Source: Olsenella massiliensis
GTDB lineage: Bacteria > Actinomycetota > Coriobacteriia > Coriobacteriales > Atopobiaceae
Assembly (NCBI RefSeq): GCF_001457795.1
Contig: NZ_LN898211.1
Span: forward strand, 62,001 to 126,000
DNA length: 64,000 bases
Reading direction: 5' to 3'
In this document: piece after piece, positions 53,378 to 62,303 of the stretch
Numbering within the stretch: the stretch's first letter is position 1
Layout of the letters: each line of letters opens with the position of its first letter
Notes under the pieces: model-generated
Told to the model about the DNA's origin: nothing
Seen by the model: only the letters and a program-made list of their open reading frames with translations
Database searches by the model: none
Translations under genes and position numbers: made by a program

Positions 53378-54325
53378 ATGAATCAGGGCGCGCTCACGGG
53401 CTCGCAGGACGTTCCGGACCACTTGCGGGAGCTCACCTGGAAGCTTCGCAGCATCGTGGGGGAGGACAACGTCGCGACCGACGAGCCCATGAGCAGGCAC
53501 ACCACCTTCGAGGTTGGTGGCCCCGCCGACCTCTTCGTGACGCCGGACGACGTGGACGAGCTGCGCGAGGCCGTCGAGGCCTGCAAGCTCGCCAACACGG
53601 CCTTCTTCGTCCTGGGCTGCGGCAGCGACCTGCTCGTGTCGGACGAGGGGTACCGCGGCGTCATCATCGGCTGCACCGACGGCCTCGTCAACGTGACGAC
53701 TGACGGCGAGCGCATCGTGTGCCAGGCGGGCGTGCCCCTGCGCGAGGCGTCCGAGATGGCCTGCGAGCTGGGCCTGACGGGCCTGGAGTTTGCCTGCGGC
53801 ATCCCGGGTTCCGTGGGGGGCGCCTGCTTCATGAACGCCGGAGCCTACGACGGCTGCGTCGCCGACGTCCTCGAGTCCGTGTGGTGTCTGCTGCCCGACG
53901 GCTCGCTGCGCACCTTCTCGGTGGACGAGATGAACATGGGCTATCGCAAGAGTCGCGTGCGCGACGAGGGGCTCGTGGTCCTCTCGGCCACCTTCCGGCT
54001 GCGCGAGGGCGACCAGGACCGGATTCGCGCCAAGATGGATGACTTCACGCGCCGCCGCGAGGAGAAACAGCCCCTCGAGCTGCCGAGCGCCGGCTCCACC
54101 TTCAAGCGCCCGGAGGGCCACTTTGCCGGCAAGCTCATCACCGACGCGGGCCTCAAGGGCTTCTGCGTGGGCGGGGCGGGCGTCTCGACCAAGCATGCCG
54201 GCTTCGTCGTCAACAACGGCGGCGCCACCGCGGCGGACGTCCATGCGGTCATCGAGCACGTCCAGGACGAGGTCGAGCGCCAGTTTGGCGTGCGCCTTGA
54301 GCCCGAGGTCCGCTTCCTGGGCTAG
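53378..54325 (+). CDS. murB: UDP-N-acetylenolpyruvoylglucosamine reductase
   Basis: A 315-residue type II MurB of the short form. HTTFEVGGPADLFV (near residue 40), LGCGSDLLVSDEG (near 78), GIPGSVGGACFMNAGAYDG (near 140) and SAGSTFKRPEG are FAD- and substrate-binding motifs; the final catalytic Glu is in LEPEVRFLG. It makes UDP-MurNAc for peptidoglycan. GGGGAG precedes ATG 53378, and TATACT at 53310-53315 is a probable -10. Confidence 0.95.
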   Translation: MNQGALTGSQDVPDHLRELTWKLRSIVGEDNVATDEPMSRHTTFEVGGPADLFVTPDDVDELREAVEACKLANTAFFVLGCGSDLLVSDEGYRGVIIGCTDGLVNVTTDGERIVCQAGVPLREASEMACELGLTGLEFACGIPGSVGGACFMNAGAYDGCVADVLESVWCLLPDGSLRTFSVDEMNMGYRKSRVRDEGLVVLSATFRLREGDQDRIRAKMDDFTRRREEKQPLELPSAGSTFKRPEGHFAGKLITDAGLKGFCVGGAGVSTKHAGFVVNNGGATAADVHAVIEHVQDEVERQFGVRLEPEVRFLG

Positions 54326-54393
54326 TTGCCACCTGCCGGGGCGTCGCCTGCGCCTGGTAGCGACGGATGGGGAGGCCTCCCCGCGCGCGGATT

Positions 54394-54783
54394 CCTATGG
54401 GTTTACGAGCGCTGCGCGTGGGTTCCTATAGGTTTGCGGGTCTCGCGCGCGAATTCCTATAGGTTCCTATAGGCTCGCGGACGACACGCACGGATTCCTA
54501 TAAGTTTGAGAGTCCCGCGCGCGAATCCCTATAGGTTTGAGGGCCTCTCCCGTGCAGAGCTATAGGCTTGAGGAAAAAGGGGAATTCCTACCTGGGAAAA
54601 CGCCGTGGTGATTCCTCAAACCTATAGGTCTGTCTCCTTCGGCCTCTCAAACCTATAGGTGCGTGGCGGCACCGCCCTCAAACGTATAGGTGCGTGGCGG
54701 CACCGCCATCAAACCTATAGGTGAGCGGCGGTGCTGCCTTCAAACTTATAGGCGCGGCAGGTCGCGGCACTCAAAGCTATAGG
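54394..54783. repeat. Phased palindrome array C (inverted relative to A and B)
   Basis: Octamers start at 54394, 54425, 54456, 54466, 54497, 54528, 54559, 54621, 54652, 54683, 54714, 54745 and 54776, giving steps of 31, 31, 10, 31, 31, 31, 62, then 31 five times. The central core (about 54570-54615) is the reverse complement of the core of A and B. GCGACGGATGGGGAGGCC at its left matches, inverted, the right end of flank B. It lies between the convergent ends of murB and the next gene. No gene is supported within this 513-bp gap (54326-54838). Confidence 0.9.
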
Positions 54784-54838
54784 TACCTGCCGGGCCGCGA
54801 GCGGGCGGTCCGTCCGTCGCCCATGCGACGCCCTCTCG

Positions 54839-55954
54839 CTACAGGTCGTCGTGGGCCGCGTCAAGCCCGGCGAACACCAGGGCCAACGCGTCAAAGTCAC
54901 TCGGGGCGTCGCTCATGGCCACGACCACGTAGGGCCTGGGCCCCGCAAAGACCACGCCGGCGTCCACGGTTGCGGGTGCGGCGCCCAAAGCGCCGTGGCT
55001 GGGATACCATCCGGCCTTACCCCAGCTGTCGTAGAGCGGCCCCACGGCCATGGCCAGGGGCGACTCGCCGCGCCTGGCAAACAGTGACGCCAGATAGTTG
55101 GCGCCGTCCGTGCCGCTCGAGAGGTACTCGTTCATGTGCTCCCAGATGCGCGCCAGCTGGCGGGCCGTGACATAGGGATAGTAGTAGGTCGTGTAGGGGT
55201 TGGTGCCCCCGAAGCCCGTGGTGTCAAAGCCAAAGCCCCTGAGCCAGGTCCCCAGGATGCTCTCGCCAAAGCGTCGGTGCAGCGTGCGGAACGCGTCGTT
55301 GTCGGAGCTCAGGATGAGGCTCTGCGCCAGGTCCGAGACGGACGCGCCGTCCACCCGCCCCGTCTCTACCATGGTCTCGTAGATGGCCACGAGGTAGGGA
55401 CCCTTGATGCTGCTGGCGGGATAGCGCGACACGTCCGGCTGGTAGCTGAGCGTGGCCCCGGAGCTGAGGTCCTTGAGGTAGAAGCTCACGGAGTACCCTC
55501 GGTCCTCCAGGGCCCCCACGGCCTGGGTGAGCTTGGCGTAGCCGTCGCTTGATGACAGGGCGTCGCTGCCGCCGTCCGCATCGATGGCGGCCCTGATGGG
55601 GCGCACCTCGCCGGGAAGCTGGTCCGCGAGAGTCGCGGGGCCGTCCGTCTGCCCCGGCTGCGCAGCGCCGTCGGTCTCCGAGCCGTCCGGCATGCCGTCC
55701 GCGCCCGTCGTCGTGTCAGAGGACGCGCCGCCGTCAAAAGCGGGCTCCCGCGCCGCAGGATTCGCGTCGCCCGCAGCGGGGCGTCCCTGCGGCTGGCGTG
55801 GCAAAAGGGGAATGACGCCCTGCGTCACGCCCGCGACGACGAGCATGGCGGCCAGCGCGAGGAGCGCCCCCGTCACCGCGAGGCCCGTCGCCGACCGCCG
55901 CCGCGTGCGCCGAGGCGCGGCGTGCTTGCCCTGCGTGACATCATCTTGTCCCAT
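54839..55954 (-). CDS. Secreted serine hydrolase of class A beta-lactamase fold (1)
   Basis: A 371-residue exported protein. A basic stretch and one hydrophobic segment (about 26-50) form a signal anchor; a Pro/Gly/Asp-rich linker follows to about 120. The catalytic domain has SxxK in YPASSIKGPYL, SDN in ILSSDNDAF and a KAG (where KTG is usual) in WGKAGWYPS. It may be a penicillin-interacting or cell-wall amidase/peptidase rather than an antibiotic-resistance enzyme; no Glu166 motif was confidently placed. GGGGAGG precedes ATG 55954. A paralogue is encoded just upstream. Confidence 0.82.
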   Translation of the reverse strand: MGQDDVTQGKHAAPRRTRRRSATGLAVTGALLALAAMLVVAGVTQGVIPLLPRQPQGRPAAGDANPAAREPAFDGGASSDTTTGADGMPDGSETDGAAQPGQTDGPATLADQLPGEVRPIRAAIDADGGSDALSSSDGYAKLTQAVGALEDRGYSVSFYLKDLSSGATLSYQPDVSRYPASSIKGPYLVAIYETMVETGRVDGASVSDLAQSLILSSDNDAFRTLHRRFGESILGTWLRGFGFDTTGFGGTNPYTTYYYPYVTARQLARIWEHMNEYLSSGTDGANYLASLFARRGESPLAMAVGPLYDSWGKAGWYPSHGALGAAPATVDAGVVFAGPRPYVVVAMSDAPSDFDALALVFAGLDAAHDDL

Positions 55955-56049
55955 GTTCGGGCCTCCCCGCCCTCGTGTGTGGCCGTCCGCGTCGCCCATG
56001 CCGCCGCGTCCGTCTCGCGTCGTGCGTCTTCAGCCTTGGCCAGGGGCGC

Positions 56050-57183
56050 TCAGCCCCCGCAGACATAGTCGTCGAGCGCCTTTACGAGTGGCTTCAGCGC
56101 CTCCAGGTCCTCGGAGGAGTCCGACATCACGGCGACGACGTAGGACCTGCCGTCGTCGCCCGGGCGCACCACCACGCCCGCGTCGTTGGCCGCGGGAGAG
56201 ACGCCCTGCTCCTCCGTGAGGGGAAACCATCCGGCCTTGGACAGCGTGATGACGGAGTCGTCGTCCTCGTCACCCAGGGCGTCCTTGATGGGGCTGCGCT
56301 CGCGCTGCTCAAAGAAGGACCTCAGGGTCGCGCTCGCGCCCCTGCCGCTCGAAAGGTAGCGCCAGATGGCCTCCCAGGCCTCGCGCAGCTGCTCGGGCGT
56401 GCTTTGGGGATAGCGCTGGTCAACGTACTCCTTGCGGGTGCCGTAAGCTCCCATCCCCATGCCGGCGGCGTCCAGCCAGCTGGCAAAGAACTCGGTCCCG
56501 TACTGGCTGCGCAGACTTCCGTACGAGGCGTTGTCCGACCACATGACGGCGGCCTGGGCGCGCTCCTCCACATCCGACAGGGGCACCTGGCCGGTGTCCA
56601 CGAGCTGTTGGAAGAGGGCGCAGACATAGAGGCCCTTGATGCTGCTCGCGGTGTAGTAGCTCGTGTTGGTCCTGAAGCCCATGGTCATGTTGCCGTCAAG
56701 CGTCCTGAGGTCGAGGCTCACGTTGATGCCCTTGTCGGAGAGGCCCCTCAGCGCCTCGACGACGGGGTCGAGACGACTCTCGTCGATGCCCCTGAGCGAG
56801 CTCGTGACATGAAGCCGGGCGGACCCCACGTCAATGTCGGCCGACGTGGCGGAGGCGCTGGCCGTGACCTGGCTGGCGCTGTCGGCGGCGGCGGGTTGCG
56901 CAGCCTGGGGCGGCGGGGGAGAGGCGCAGCCCCGCACCAGAGCCGCGATGCCGAGCGCGAGGGCAAGGGCCGCGAGGGCCACCGTGACGGCGAGGGCCGC
57001 GACAACGTGACGGCGCGCCCGTCCGCCCCGCCGACGCAGCCGTCGCGCCAGGCGCCAGACCCTGCGCGCCGCGAGAATGGGAAACGTGACGACGTCGGCG
57101 AGGATGGCCGAGAGGTCAACCTCCCGGCGGCCCCTCGGGCGGGGGCCGTCGTCGGGTCGGCGCCTTCCTTGCCTCGCAGGCAC
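56050..57183 (-). CDS. Secreted serine hydrolase of class A beta-lactamase fold (2)
   Basis: A 377-residue paralogue of the downstream gene. A long Arg-rich cytoplasmic start is followed by one hydrophobic segment (about 65-88) and Cys-Ala-Ser, then a low-complexity linker. SxxK is in YYTASSIKGLYV, SDN in VMWSDNASYG and KAG in LSKAGWFPL. The start is uncertain: GTG 57183, 8 bp after the UPF0210 stop, is the best in-frame choice, without a strong ribosome site; an ATG at 57303 would overlap the upstream gene by 113 bp. The two genes look like a tandem duplication. Confidence 0.75.
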   Translation of the reverse strand: MPARQGRRRPDDGPRPRGRREVDLSAILADVVTFPILAARRVWRLARRLRRRGGRARRHVVAALAVTVALAALALALGIAALVRGCASPPPPQAAQPAAADSASQVTASASATSADIDVGSARLHVTSSLRGIDESRLDPVVEALRGLSDKGINVSLDLRTLDGNMTMGFRTNTSYYTASSIKGLYVCALFQQLVDTGQVPLSDVEERAQAAVMWSDNASYGSLRSQYGTEFFASWLDAAGMGMGAYGTRKEYVDQRYPQSTPEQLREAWEAIWRYLSSGRGASATLRSFFEQRERSPIKDALGDEDDDSVITLSKAGWFPLTEEQGVSPAANDAGVVVRPGDDGRSYVVAVMSDSSEDLEALKPLVKALDDYVCGG

Positions 57184-57190
57184 GACCGAC

Positions 57191-58555
57191 TCAGTTCTTG
57201 AGCGAGTTGAGGGGGGCGGGGAAGCGCCCGCCGCGCCGGGCGAAGACCGTGCCCGCGTGCCGGTTGACGGGCATGACCGGCGCGCTGCCAAAGAGGCCGC
57301 CAAACTCGAGGGTGTCGCCCTCGGCGTGACCGATGGCGGGGATCAGGCGCACGGCCGTGGTCTTGGCATTGATGACGCCGATGGCCATCTCGTCGGCGAT
57401 GATGCCCGCGATGGCCTCCACCGGCGTGTCGCCCGGGATGGCGATCATGTCAAGGCCCACCGAGCAGACGCAGGTCATGGCCTCGAGCTTCTCCAGCGAG
57501 AGGGCCCCGTCCTGGGCGGCGCGAATCATGCCCGCGTCCTCGGACACCGGGATGAACGCGCCCGAGAGGCCGCCCACGCTCGAGCTGGCCATGACGCCGC
57601 CCTTCTTGACGCAGTCGTTGAGCAGGGCGAGCGCGCAGGTGGTGCCGGGCCCGCCGCACTCGCCCACGCCGATGGTCTCGAGGATCTTGGCGACGGAGTC
57701 CCCCGCCGCAGGCGTGGGGGCCAGCGAGAGGTCCACGATGCCCTTCTCGACGCCCAGCCGTCGCGCCGCCTCGCGGCTCATGAGCTCGCCGGCCCGCGTG
57801 ATCTTGAAGGCGGTCTTCTTGATCTGCTCGGCCACCTGCATGAGGTCGGCGTCGGCCGAGAGCTCCCCGAGGGCGGCGGCCATGACGCCGGGGCCCGAGA
57901 CCCCCACGTTGATCACGGCGTCGCGCTCGCCGGGGCCATGGATGGCGCCGGCCATGAAGGGGGAGTCCTCGACCATGTTGGCAAACACGACGAGCTTGGC
58001 GGCCCCGTAGCAGTCCGTGTCGGTGGTCAGGCGAGCCGCCTCGATCATCTTCTGGGCCATGAGCAGGACGGCGTCCATGTTGATGCCCGCGCGCAGGCTG
58101 GCGACGTTGACGCTGGAGCAGACGCGGGTGGTGCCGGCGAGCGCCTCGGGAATGGAGTCTATGAGGCGCCGGTCGGCGTTGCCCATGCCCTTCTGGACGA
58201 GGGCCGAGTAGCCGCCCATGAAGTCGACGCCGAGCGCCTCCGCGGCGCGATCCATGGCATGGGCCAGCGGCGTGGGGTCCGCGTCGGGGCAGGCTGCGGC
58301 CAGCAGCGCCATGGGCGTCACGGATACGCGCCTGTTGGCGATGGGGATGCCGTACTCGCGCTCGAGGTCCGCCGCCACGTCCACCAGGCCCTCGGCGGTG
58401 CGGGTTATGCGGTCATAGACCTTGGCGCACATGCGCGACATGCTCTCGTCGGCGCAGCCGAACAGCGAGATGCCCATGGTGATGGTGCGCAGGTCAAGGT
58501 TGTGCTGCGAGACCATCGCATTGGTCTCCGCCGCCTCGTCGGGGGTGATTGCCAT
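57191..58555 (-). CDS. UPF0210/DUF711 family protein (PFL-like)
   Basis: A 454-residue cytoplasmic protein of the UPF0210 family, usual length about 450. Recognisable parts are [18 protein letters not shown] near the start, [30 protein letters not shown] and a C-terminal [12 protein letters not shown]. Structurally the family resembles pyruvate formate-lyase barrels, but it has no demonstrated reaction, and the glycyl-radical signature is absent. In other bacteria an ACT-domain partner (UPF0237) is usually adjacent; none is seen here. GAGGA precedes ATG 58555. Confidence 0.9.
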   Translation of the reverse strand: MAITPDEAAETNAMVSQHNLDLRTITMGISLFGCADESMSRMCAKVYDRITRTAEGLVDVAADLEREYGIPIANRRVSVTPMALLAAACPDADPTPLAHAMDRAAEALGVDFMGGYSALVQKGMGNADRRLIDSIPEALAGTTRVCSSVNVASLRAGINMDAVLLMAQKMIEAARLTTDTDCYGAAKLVVFANMVEDSPFMAGAIHGPGERDAVINVGVSGPGVMAAALGELSADADLMQVAEQIKKTAFKITRAGELMSREAARRLGVEKGIVDLSLAPTPAAGDSVAKILETIGVGECGGPGTTCALALLNDCVKKGGVMASSSVGGLSGAFIPVSEDAGMIRAAQDGALSLEKLEAMTCVCSVGLDMIAIPGDTPVEAIAGIIADEMAIGVINAKTTAVRLIPAIGHAEGDTLEFGGLFGSAPVMPVNRHAGTVFARRGGRFPAPLNSLKN

Positions 58556-58692
58556 GCTCGTCCTCACGTCGTCCTTCGTTGGGATGACACCCATGCTAGC
58601 GCAAGGGGCAGCGGGCGACGACGGCGTTTACCTGCCTGCCAACTGTGACGGCTGCTGCCAACTGTGACGGGACGCCAGCCGCGAGGCGCGCG

Positions 58693-59733
58693 TCACGCGA
58701 GCCCAAAGGCCCAGGCGATGCGCAGCAGGTAGGGGTGGCCCGGCGCGTAGACGGGCTGGGGGAAGTTCCTGTGATGCGGCGCGTCCGGGTAGAACTGGGG
58801 CTCCAGGGCGATGCCCCCAAAGGCGCCGTACCGCGCGCCGGCCTTGCCCCGGGCGTCAAGGCCGCCGCCGGTGTAGAGCTGAAGGCCCGGGGCGTCGGTG
58901 AAGAGCTCCATGGTGATGCCCGTCTCGTCCCCCACCAGGGTCGCCGCCCGCTCGACGCGCTCGCCGTTGTCAAGGCAGAAGTTGGTGTCGTAGCCCTGGG
59001 GAAGGTCAAGGAGACGCGTGGAAAGGACGGTGGGCTCGCGCAGGTCGTAGGCGGTCCCCTCCACGGGCTCGACGCGCCCGGTGGGGATGAGCTCGTCGTC
59101 GGTCGGCGTGTAGGCGCACGCGTCCAGGCTCAGACGATGGCCGAGCGCCGAGCCGCCCGCGTGCCCGTTGAGGTTCCAGTAGGCGTGGCTCGTGAGGTTG
59201 ACGATGGTGGTGCGCGACACCTCCGCGCGCAGGGTGAGCTCCAGGCGGTTGTCAAGACGCAAGGCGTAGGTTGCCGTCACGCGGGCCGAGCCCGGGAATC
59301 CCTGGTCACCGTCACGGCTGGTGAGCCCCAGGCACACCGACGAGCTGCCGTCGGACAGGGTCGCGGGCTCCGACACCACGTCCCAGGCGCGTTCGCGCCA
59401 CACGTGGGGGCCCGAGTGGAGGTTATGCGCGCCGTGCGTCTTGGCAAGGCGGTGCGTGGTCCCCCCGAGCTCAAAGCTCGCCCCGGCGATGCGGTTGGCG
59501 TTGCGGCCGATGACGGCGCCGAGCGAGCCGCCGTGGCTCAAATAGCCGTGGGCGTCGTCATAGCCCAGCGTGACGTCGGTGACGCCGCCGTTGCCGTTGG
59601 GCACGGACACCTCCTGGAGGATGGCGCCCAGGGTCGTCACCGAGACGCGCATGCCGCCCTCGTTCTCCAGCGTCAGGAGGCGCACCTCTTGACCGTCCCG
59701 CGCGCTTCCAAAGCTCCTGGCATGGGCAGACAT
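58693..59733 (-). CDS. galM: Aldose 1-epimerase
   Basis: A 346-residue mutarotase. HGAHNLHSGPHVWRERAWDV holds the substrate His, SHAYWNLNGH (near residue 175) the catalytic His, and ALEPQFYPDAPHHRNFP the catalytic Glu. It interconverts alpha and beta anomers of galactose or glucose. GAGAGGAG precedes ATG 59733. It stands alone; no sugar operon is adjacent, so its sugar cannot be told from context. Confidence 0.93.
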   Translation of the reverse strand: MSAHARSFGSARDGQEVRLLTLENEGGMRVSVTTLGAILQEVSVPNGNGGVTDVTLGYDDAHGYLSHGGSLGAVIGRNANRIAGASFELGGTTHRLAKTHGAHNLHSGPHVWRERAWDVVSEPATLSDGSSSVCLGLTSRDGDQGFPGSARVTATYALRLDNRLELTLRAEVSRTTIVNLTSHAYWNLNGHAGGSALGHRLSLDACAYTPTDDELIPTGRVEPVEGTAYDLREPTVLSTRLLDLPQGYDTNFCLDNGERVERAATLVGDETGITMELFTDAPGLQLYTGGGLDARGKAGARYGAFGGIALEPQFYPDAPHHRNFPQPVYAPGHPYLLRIAWAFGLA

Positions 59734-60030
59734 GAGGTCTCCTCTCCCCGGCGCCGCCGCTGGCCGGCCCGCGGACGGCTCAGTGCGACCTTATGAGATG
59801 CTAGCATGCGACCGATGCGTTGGGAGACGACCCATCGTCAGGAGGCGGGCGACCCGCCGCCCTGCGTCTGGCGCCGTCCGGCGAAGGGGAGAAAGCGGGC
59901 AGGCCGCCCCAAGGCGCGTCCCCGCTTTTTTGACGCATTCGCGCACCCGGTGCCGTCTCGTAGCACAATGTCAACGGAAGCGTCCGACATGACGGCGGGC
60001 TTGGCTGCCCGCCGGGGGAAAGAGGGCACG
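59734..60030. promoter_or_regulatory. Divergent intergenic region galM/aminotransferase
   Basis: A 297-bp divergent gap that must hold two promoters. A possible minus-strand or shared -10 lies in the less GC-rich part near 59800. Frames open from 59806 continue into the aminotransferase but have no ribosome site. No repeat or riboswitch was recognised. Confidence 0.35.
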
Positions 60031-61191
60031 ATGCGGTTTTCCAAAAGGGTCGACCTGTTTGGCGACGAGGTCTTTGCGTACTTCAACCAAAGGCGCCGCG
60101 AGCTTGAGGCCGAGGGGCGCACGGTGTTTGACCTCTCGGTGGGCACGCCGGACTTCGACACGCCCGCCCACATCAAGCAGGCGCTGGTGGACGCCTCGAA
60201 GGACGACGCCAACTGGAAGTACTCCCTGCACGACAAGGACGAGCTCCTCCAGGCCGTCTGCGCCTACTACGAGAGGCGCTACCAGGTGTCGGGCATCACG
60301 CCCGACATGGTCATGAGCTGTCGGGGCACCCAGGAGGGCATGCAGTACGTGTGCGCCGCGCTGGCGGACCCCGGCGACGTCGCCCTCATTCCCGACCCCT
60401 GCTATCCGGTGTTTAGGGCGGGCACGCTCCTCGCGGGCGCCACGCCCCACTACTACCCCCTCACCGAGGAGAACGGCTTTCTGCCCGACGTCACGACCAT
60501 TCCCGACGACGTGGCGGACCGCGCGGCGTACATGATCGTCTCGCTGCCCGCCAATCCCGTGGGGTCGGTGGGCACGCCCGAGCTCTACCGGCAGATCATC
60601 GACTTTGCCAAGGCCCACGACATCGTGGTCGTTCACGACAACGCCTACTCCGACGTCGTCTTCGACGGCCCGCGCGGCGGGTCCTTCCTCGACTATCCCG
60701 GCGCTCTCGACGTGGGCGTGGAGTTTCTCTCGCTGTCCAAGTCCTTTGACGTCACGGGCGTGCGCCTGTCGTTTCTGGTGGGGTGCCCCGACGTCGTCGC
60801 CGCGACGCGCAAGCTTCGCAGCCAGGTGGACTTTGGCATGTTCTTCGTGGAGCAGGACGTCGCCATCGCCTGCCTCACGGGGCCGCTTGACGGCGTGGAG
60901 CGCCAGCGCCTTGCCTATCAGGAGCGCCGCGACGCGCTCTGCGACGGCCTCGAGGCCCTGGGCTGGGAGCGGCCCAACTGCCACGGCACGCTCTTCGTGT
61001 GGGCCAAGCTCCCGGGCGGGCGCACGGACTCCTCGGCCTTCACGATGGAGCTCATGGAGAAGAGCGGCGTCATCGTGACGCCGGGATCCAGCTTCGGACC
61101 TCATGGTGAGGGGTACGTCCGCTTTGCCCTCGTGCTGCCGCCCGACAAGATTCGCGAGGCAGTGAGGGCCATCGGCGCGGCGGGCCTCTAG
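60031..61191 (+). CDS. Class I/II PLP-dependent aminotransferase
   Basis: A 386-residue fold-type I aminotransferase, similar to LL-diaminopimelate and aspartate-family enzymes. DLSVGTPDFDTPAHIKQAL near residue 35, the cofactor contacts SCRGTQEGMQ and IPDPCYPVF, SLPANPVGSVG, and the PLP Lys in SLSKSFDVTGVRLSF near 235 are all present. The exact substrate is not certain; LL-diaminopimelate aminotransferase is a reasonable candidate. AAAGAGGG precedes ATG 60031. The TrpF-like gene follows 24 bp later. Confidence 0.88.
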   Translation: MRFSKRVDLFGDEVFAYFNQRRRELEAEGRTVFDLSVGTPDFDTPAHIKQALVDASKDDANWKYSLHDKDELLQAVCAYYERRYQVSGITPDMVMSCRGTQEGMQYVCAALADPGDVALIPDPCYPVFRAGTLLAGATPHYYPLTEENGFLPDVTTIPDDVADRAAYMIVSLPANPVGSVGTPELYRQIIDFAKAHDIVVVHDNAYSDVVFDGPRGGSFLDYPGALDVGVEFLSLSKSFDVTGVRLSFLVGCPDVVAATRKLRSQVDFGMFFVEQDVAIACLTGPLDGVERQRLAYQERRDALCDGLEALGWERPNCHGTLFVWAKLPGGRTDSSAFTMELMEKSGVIVTPGSSFGPHGEGYVRFALVLPPDKIREAVRAIGAAGL

Positions 61192-61215
61192 GGGCCCTCG
61201 ACGAGGGAGGCGCAC

Positions 61216-61887
61216 ATGCTGGGACGCAGGACCACCACCATCATCACGCACGACGTCCTGTACAGCCAGGATCCCTACGCGCGGGTCATGCTCAGCGGCA
61301 TGAGCCGTCGCGAGGACGTCGCGGCCGTCAACGCAGCCGCCCCCGACCTCTGCGGGTTCACAGTCAACTGGCCAAGCTCGCCGCGCAGCGTCGACCGCGA
61401 CCAGCTCAAGGAGCTCGTGAGGGCGCTTGACCCCACCATCCCCGCCGTGGGCGTCTTCTATGACCAGCCGCTTGGGTTCGTGGCCGAGCTGTCCGACGAG
61501 ATGCTCGACGTCATCCAGCTTCAGGGCACGGAGGGCAACCCCTACATCACCTTTCTGCGCGAGCTCGTGGACATACCCATCATCCAGGCCATCTCCCTGC
61601 GCAATCGCAAGGACGTGGAGCGGGCCAACGCGAGCATCGCGGACCTCGTCCTGCTCTGTGGGGGGTGGGGCACGGGCGTCGCCTTTGACTGGGCGCTCGC
61701 CCGCGAGGTCGCGCGACCGTACGTCCTGGCGGGCGGCATCAGCGCACAGAACGTCGGCCGGGCGGCACAGGAGCTTGCGCCCTGGGGCTTTGACATGAAC
61801 AGCTCCCTTGAGACCAACCGCGAGAAGGACCCCGCCAAGATGGTCGCCGCCGTGGCGGCGGTCAGGGCGCTGTCGTCGCGGAGATAG
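61216..61887 (+). CDS. TrpF-like barrel protein with altered active site
   Basis: A 223-residue protein resembling phosphoribosylanthranilate isomerase along its length: PSSPRSVDRDQLKELV, GVFYDQPLGFV, DVIQLQGTEG and LAGGISAQNV. It has a 20-residue N-terminal extension. The catalytic Cys of KxCG is Ser (LSGM, S27), and the Asp expected before the GGTGxxFDW loop is Cys (LLCGGWGTGVAFDW, C148). No other trp gene is near; it follows the aminotransferase. It may be a TrpF-derived enzyme or binding protein with another role. Confidence 0.75.
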   Translation: MLGRRTTTIITHDVLYSQDPYARVMLSGMSRREDVAAVNAAAPDLCGFTVNWPSSPRSVDRDQLKELVRALDPTIPAVGVFYDQPLGFVAELSDEMLDVIQLQGTEGNPYITFLRELVDIPIIQAISLRNRKDVERANASIADLVLLCGGWGTGVAFDWALAREVARPYVLAGGISAQNVGRAAQELAPWGFDMNSSLETNREKDPAKMVAAVAAVRALSSRR

Positions 61888-62039
61888 TCGGCCCCGAAGG
61901 CGGCCGGCCCCGAAGACGCGCCTTCGCATATTGTTACGTTCGTGCAAATCGCCGCGCGCTCACGCCCGCGGGATGCCTCGCACATGGGATAGTGCCCCCA
62001 AGCCGACCGTCGGGGCCGGCTTCGAGCGAAACGGACGGC

Positions 62040-62192
62040 ATGATGGGTCATAGCGCCTGGGCACACAAGGAGGTTACGCGCGCCGCTGCGGCCGCGTCCC
62101 TTGTCGTGCCGACGGGTGTCGCCCGCGCCCTCGCGTCCATCGCTCCCACCTCTGAGATTATTTCGCCCCTCGCGGGCCTCCTCCTAGCGTAG
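62040..62192 (+). CDS. Possible branched-chain leader peptide upstream of leuA
   Basis: A 50-codon frame (ATG 62040 or 62043) in the 416-bp leader before leuA. It ends SEIISPLAGLLLA, with tandem Ile codons ATT ATT and tandem Leu codons CTC CTC CTA just before the stop. ATT and CTA are rare in this GC-rich window. This is what an attenuation leader for leucine/isoleucine genes looks like. Against it: the ribosome site is poor and no clear terminator hairpin with a T run follows. The remaining gap (61888-62039 and 62193-62303) shows nothing else recognisable. Confidence 0.35.
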   Translation: MMGHSAWAHKEVTRAAAAASLVVPTGVARALASIAPTSEIISPLAGLLLA

Positions 62193-62303
62193 GCGTGCTG
62201 GCCTAAGGGTCCGGCTCCTTGTCGACACCCCGTCATGCGCGCCGTTCTTCATCGCAACGCAGCATCGCCCCCTTGCACGAAGACGCGACCGGAGGAGAGA
62301 GAC

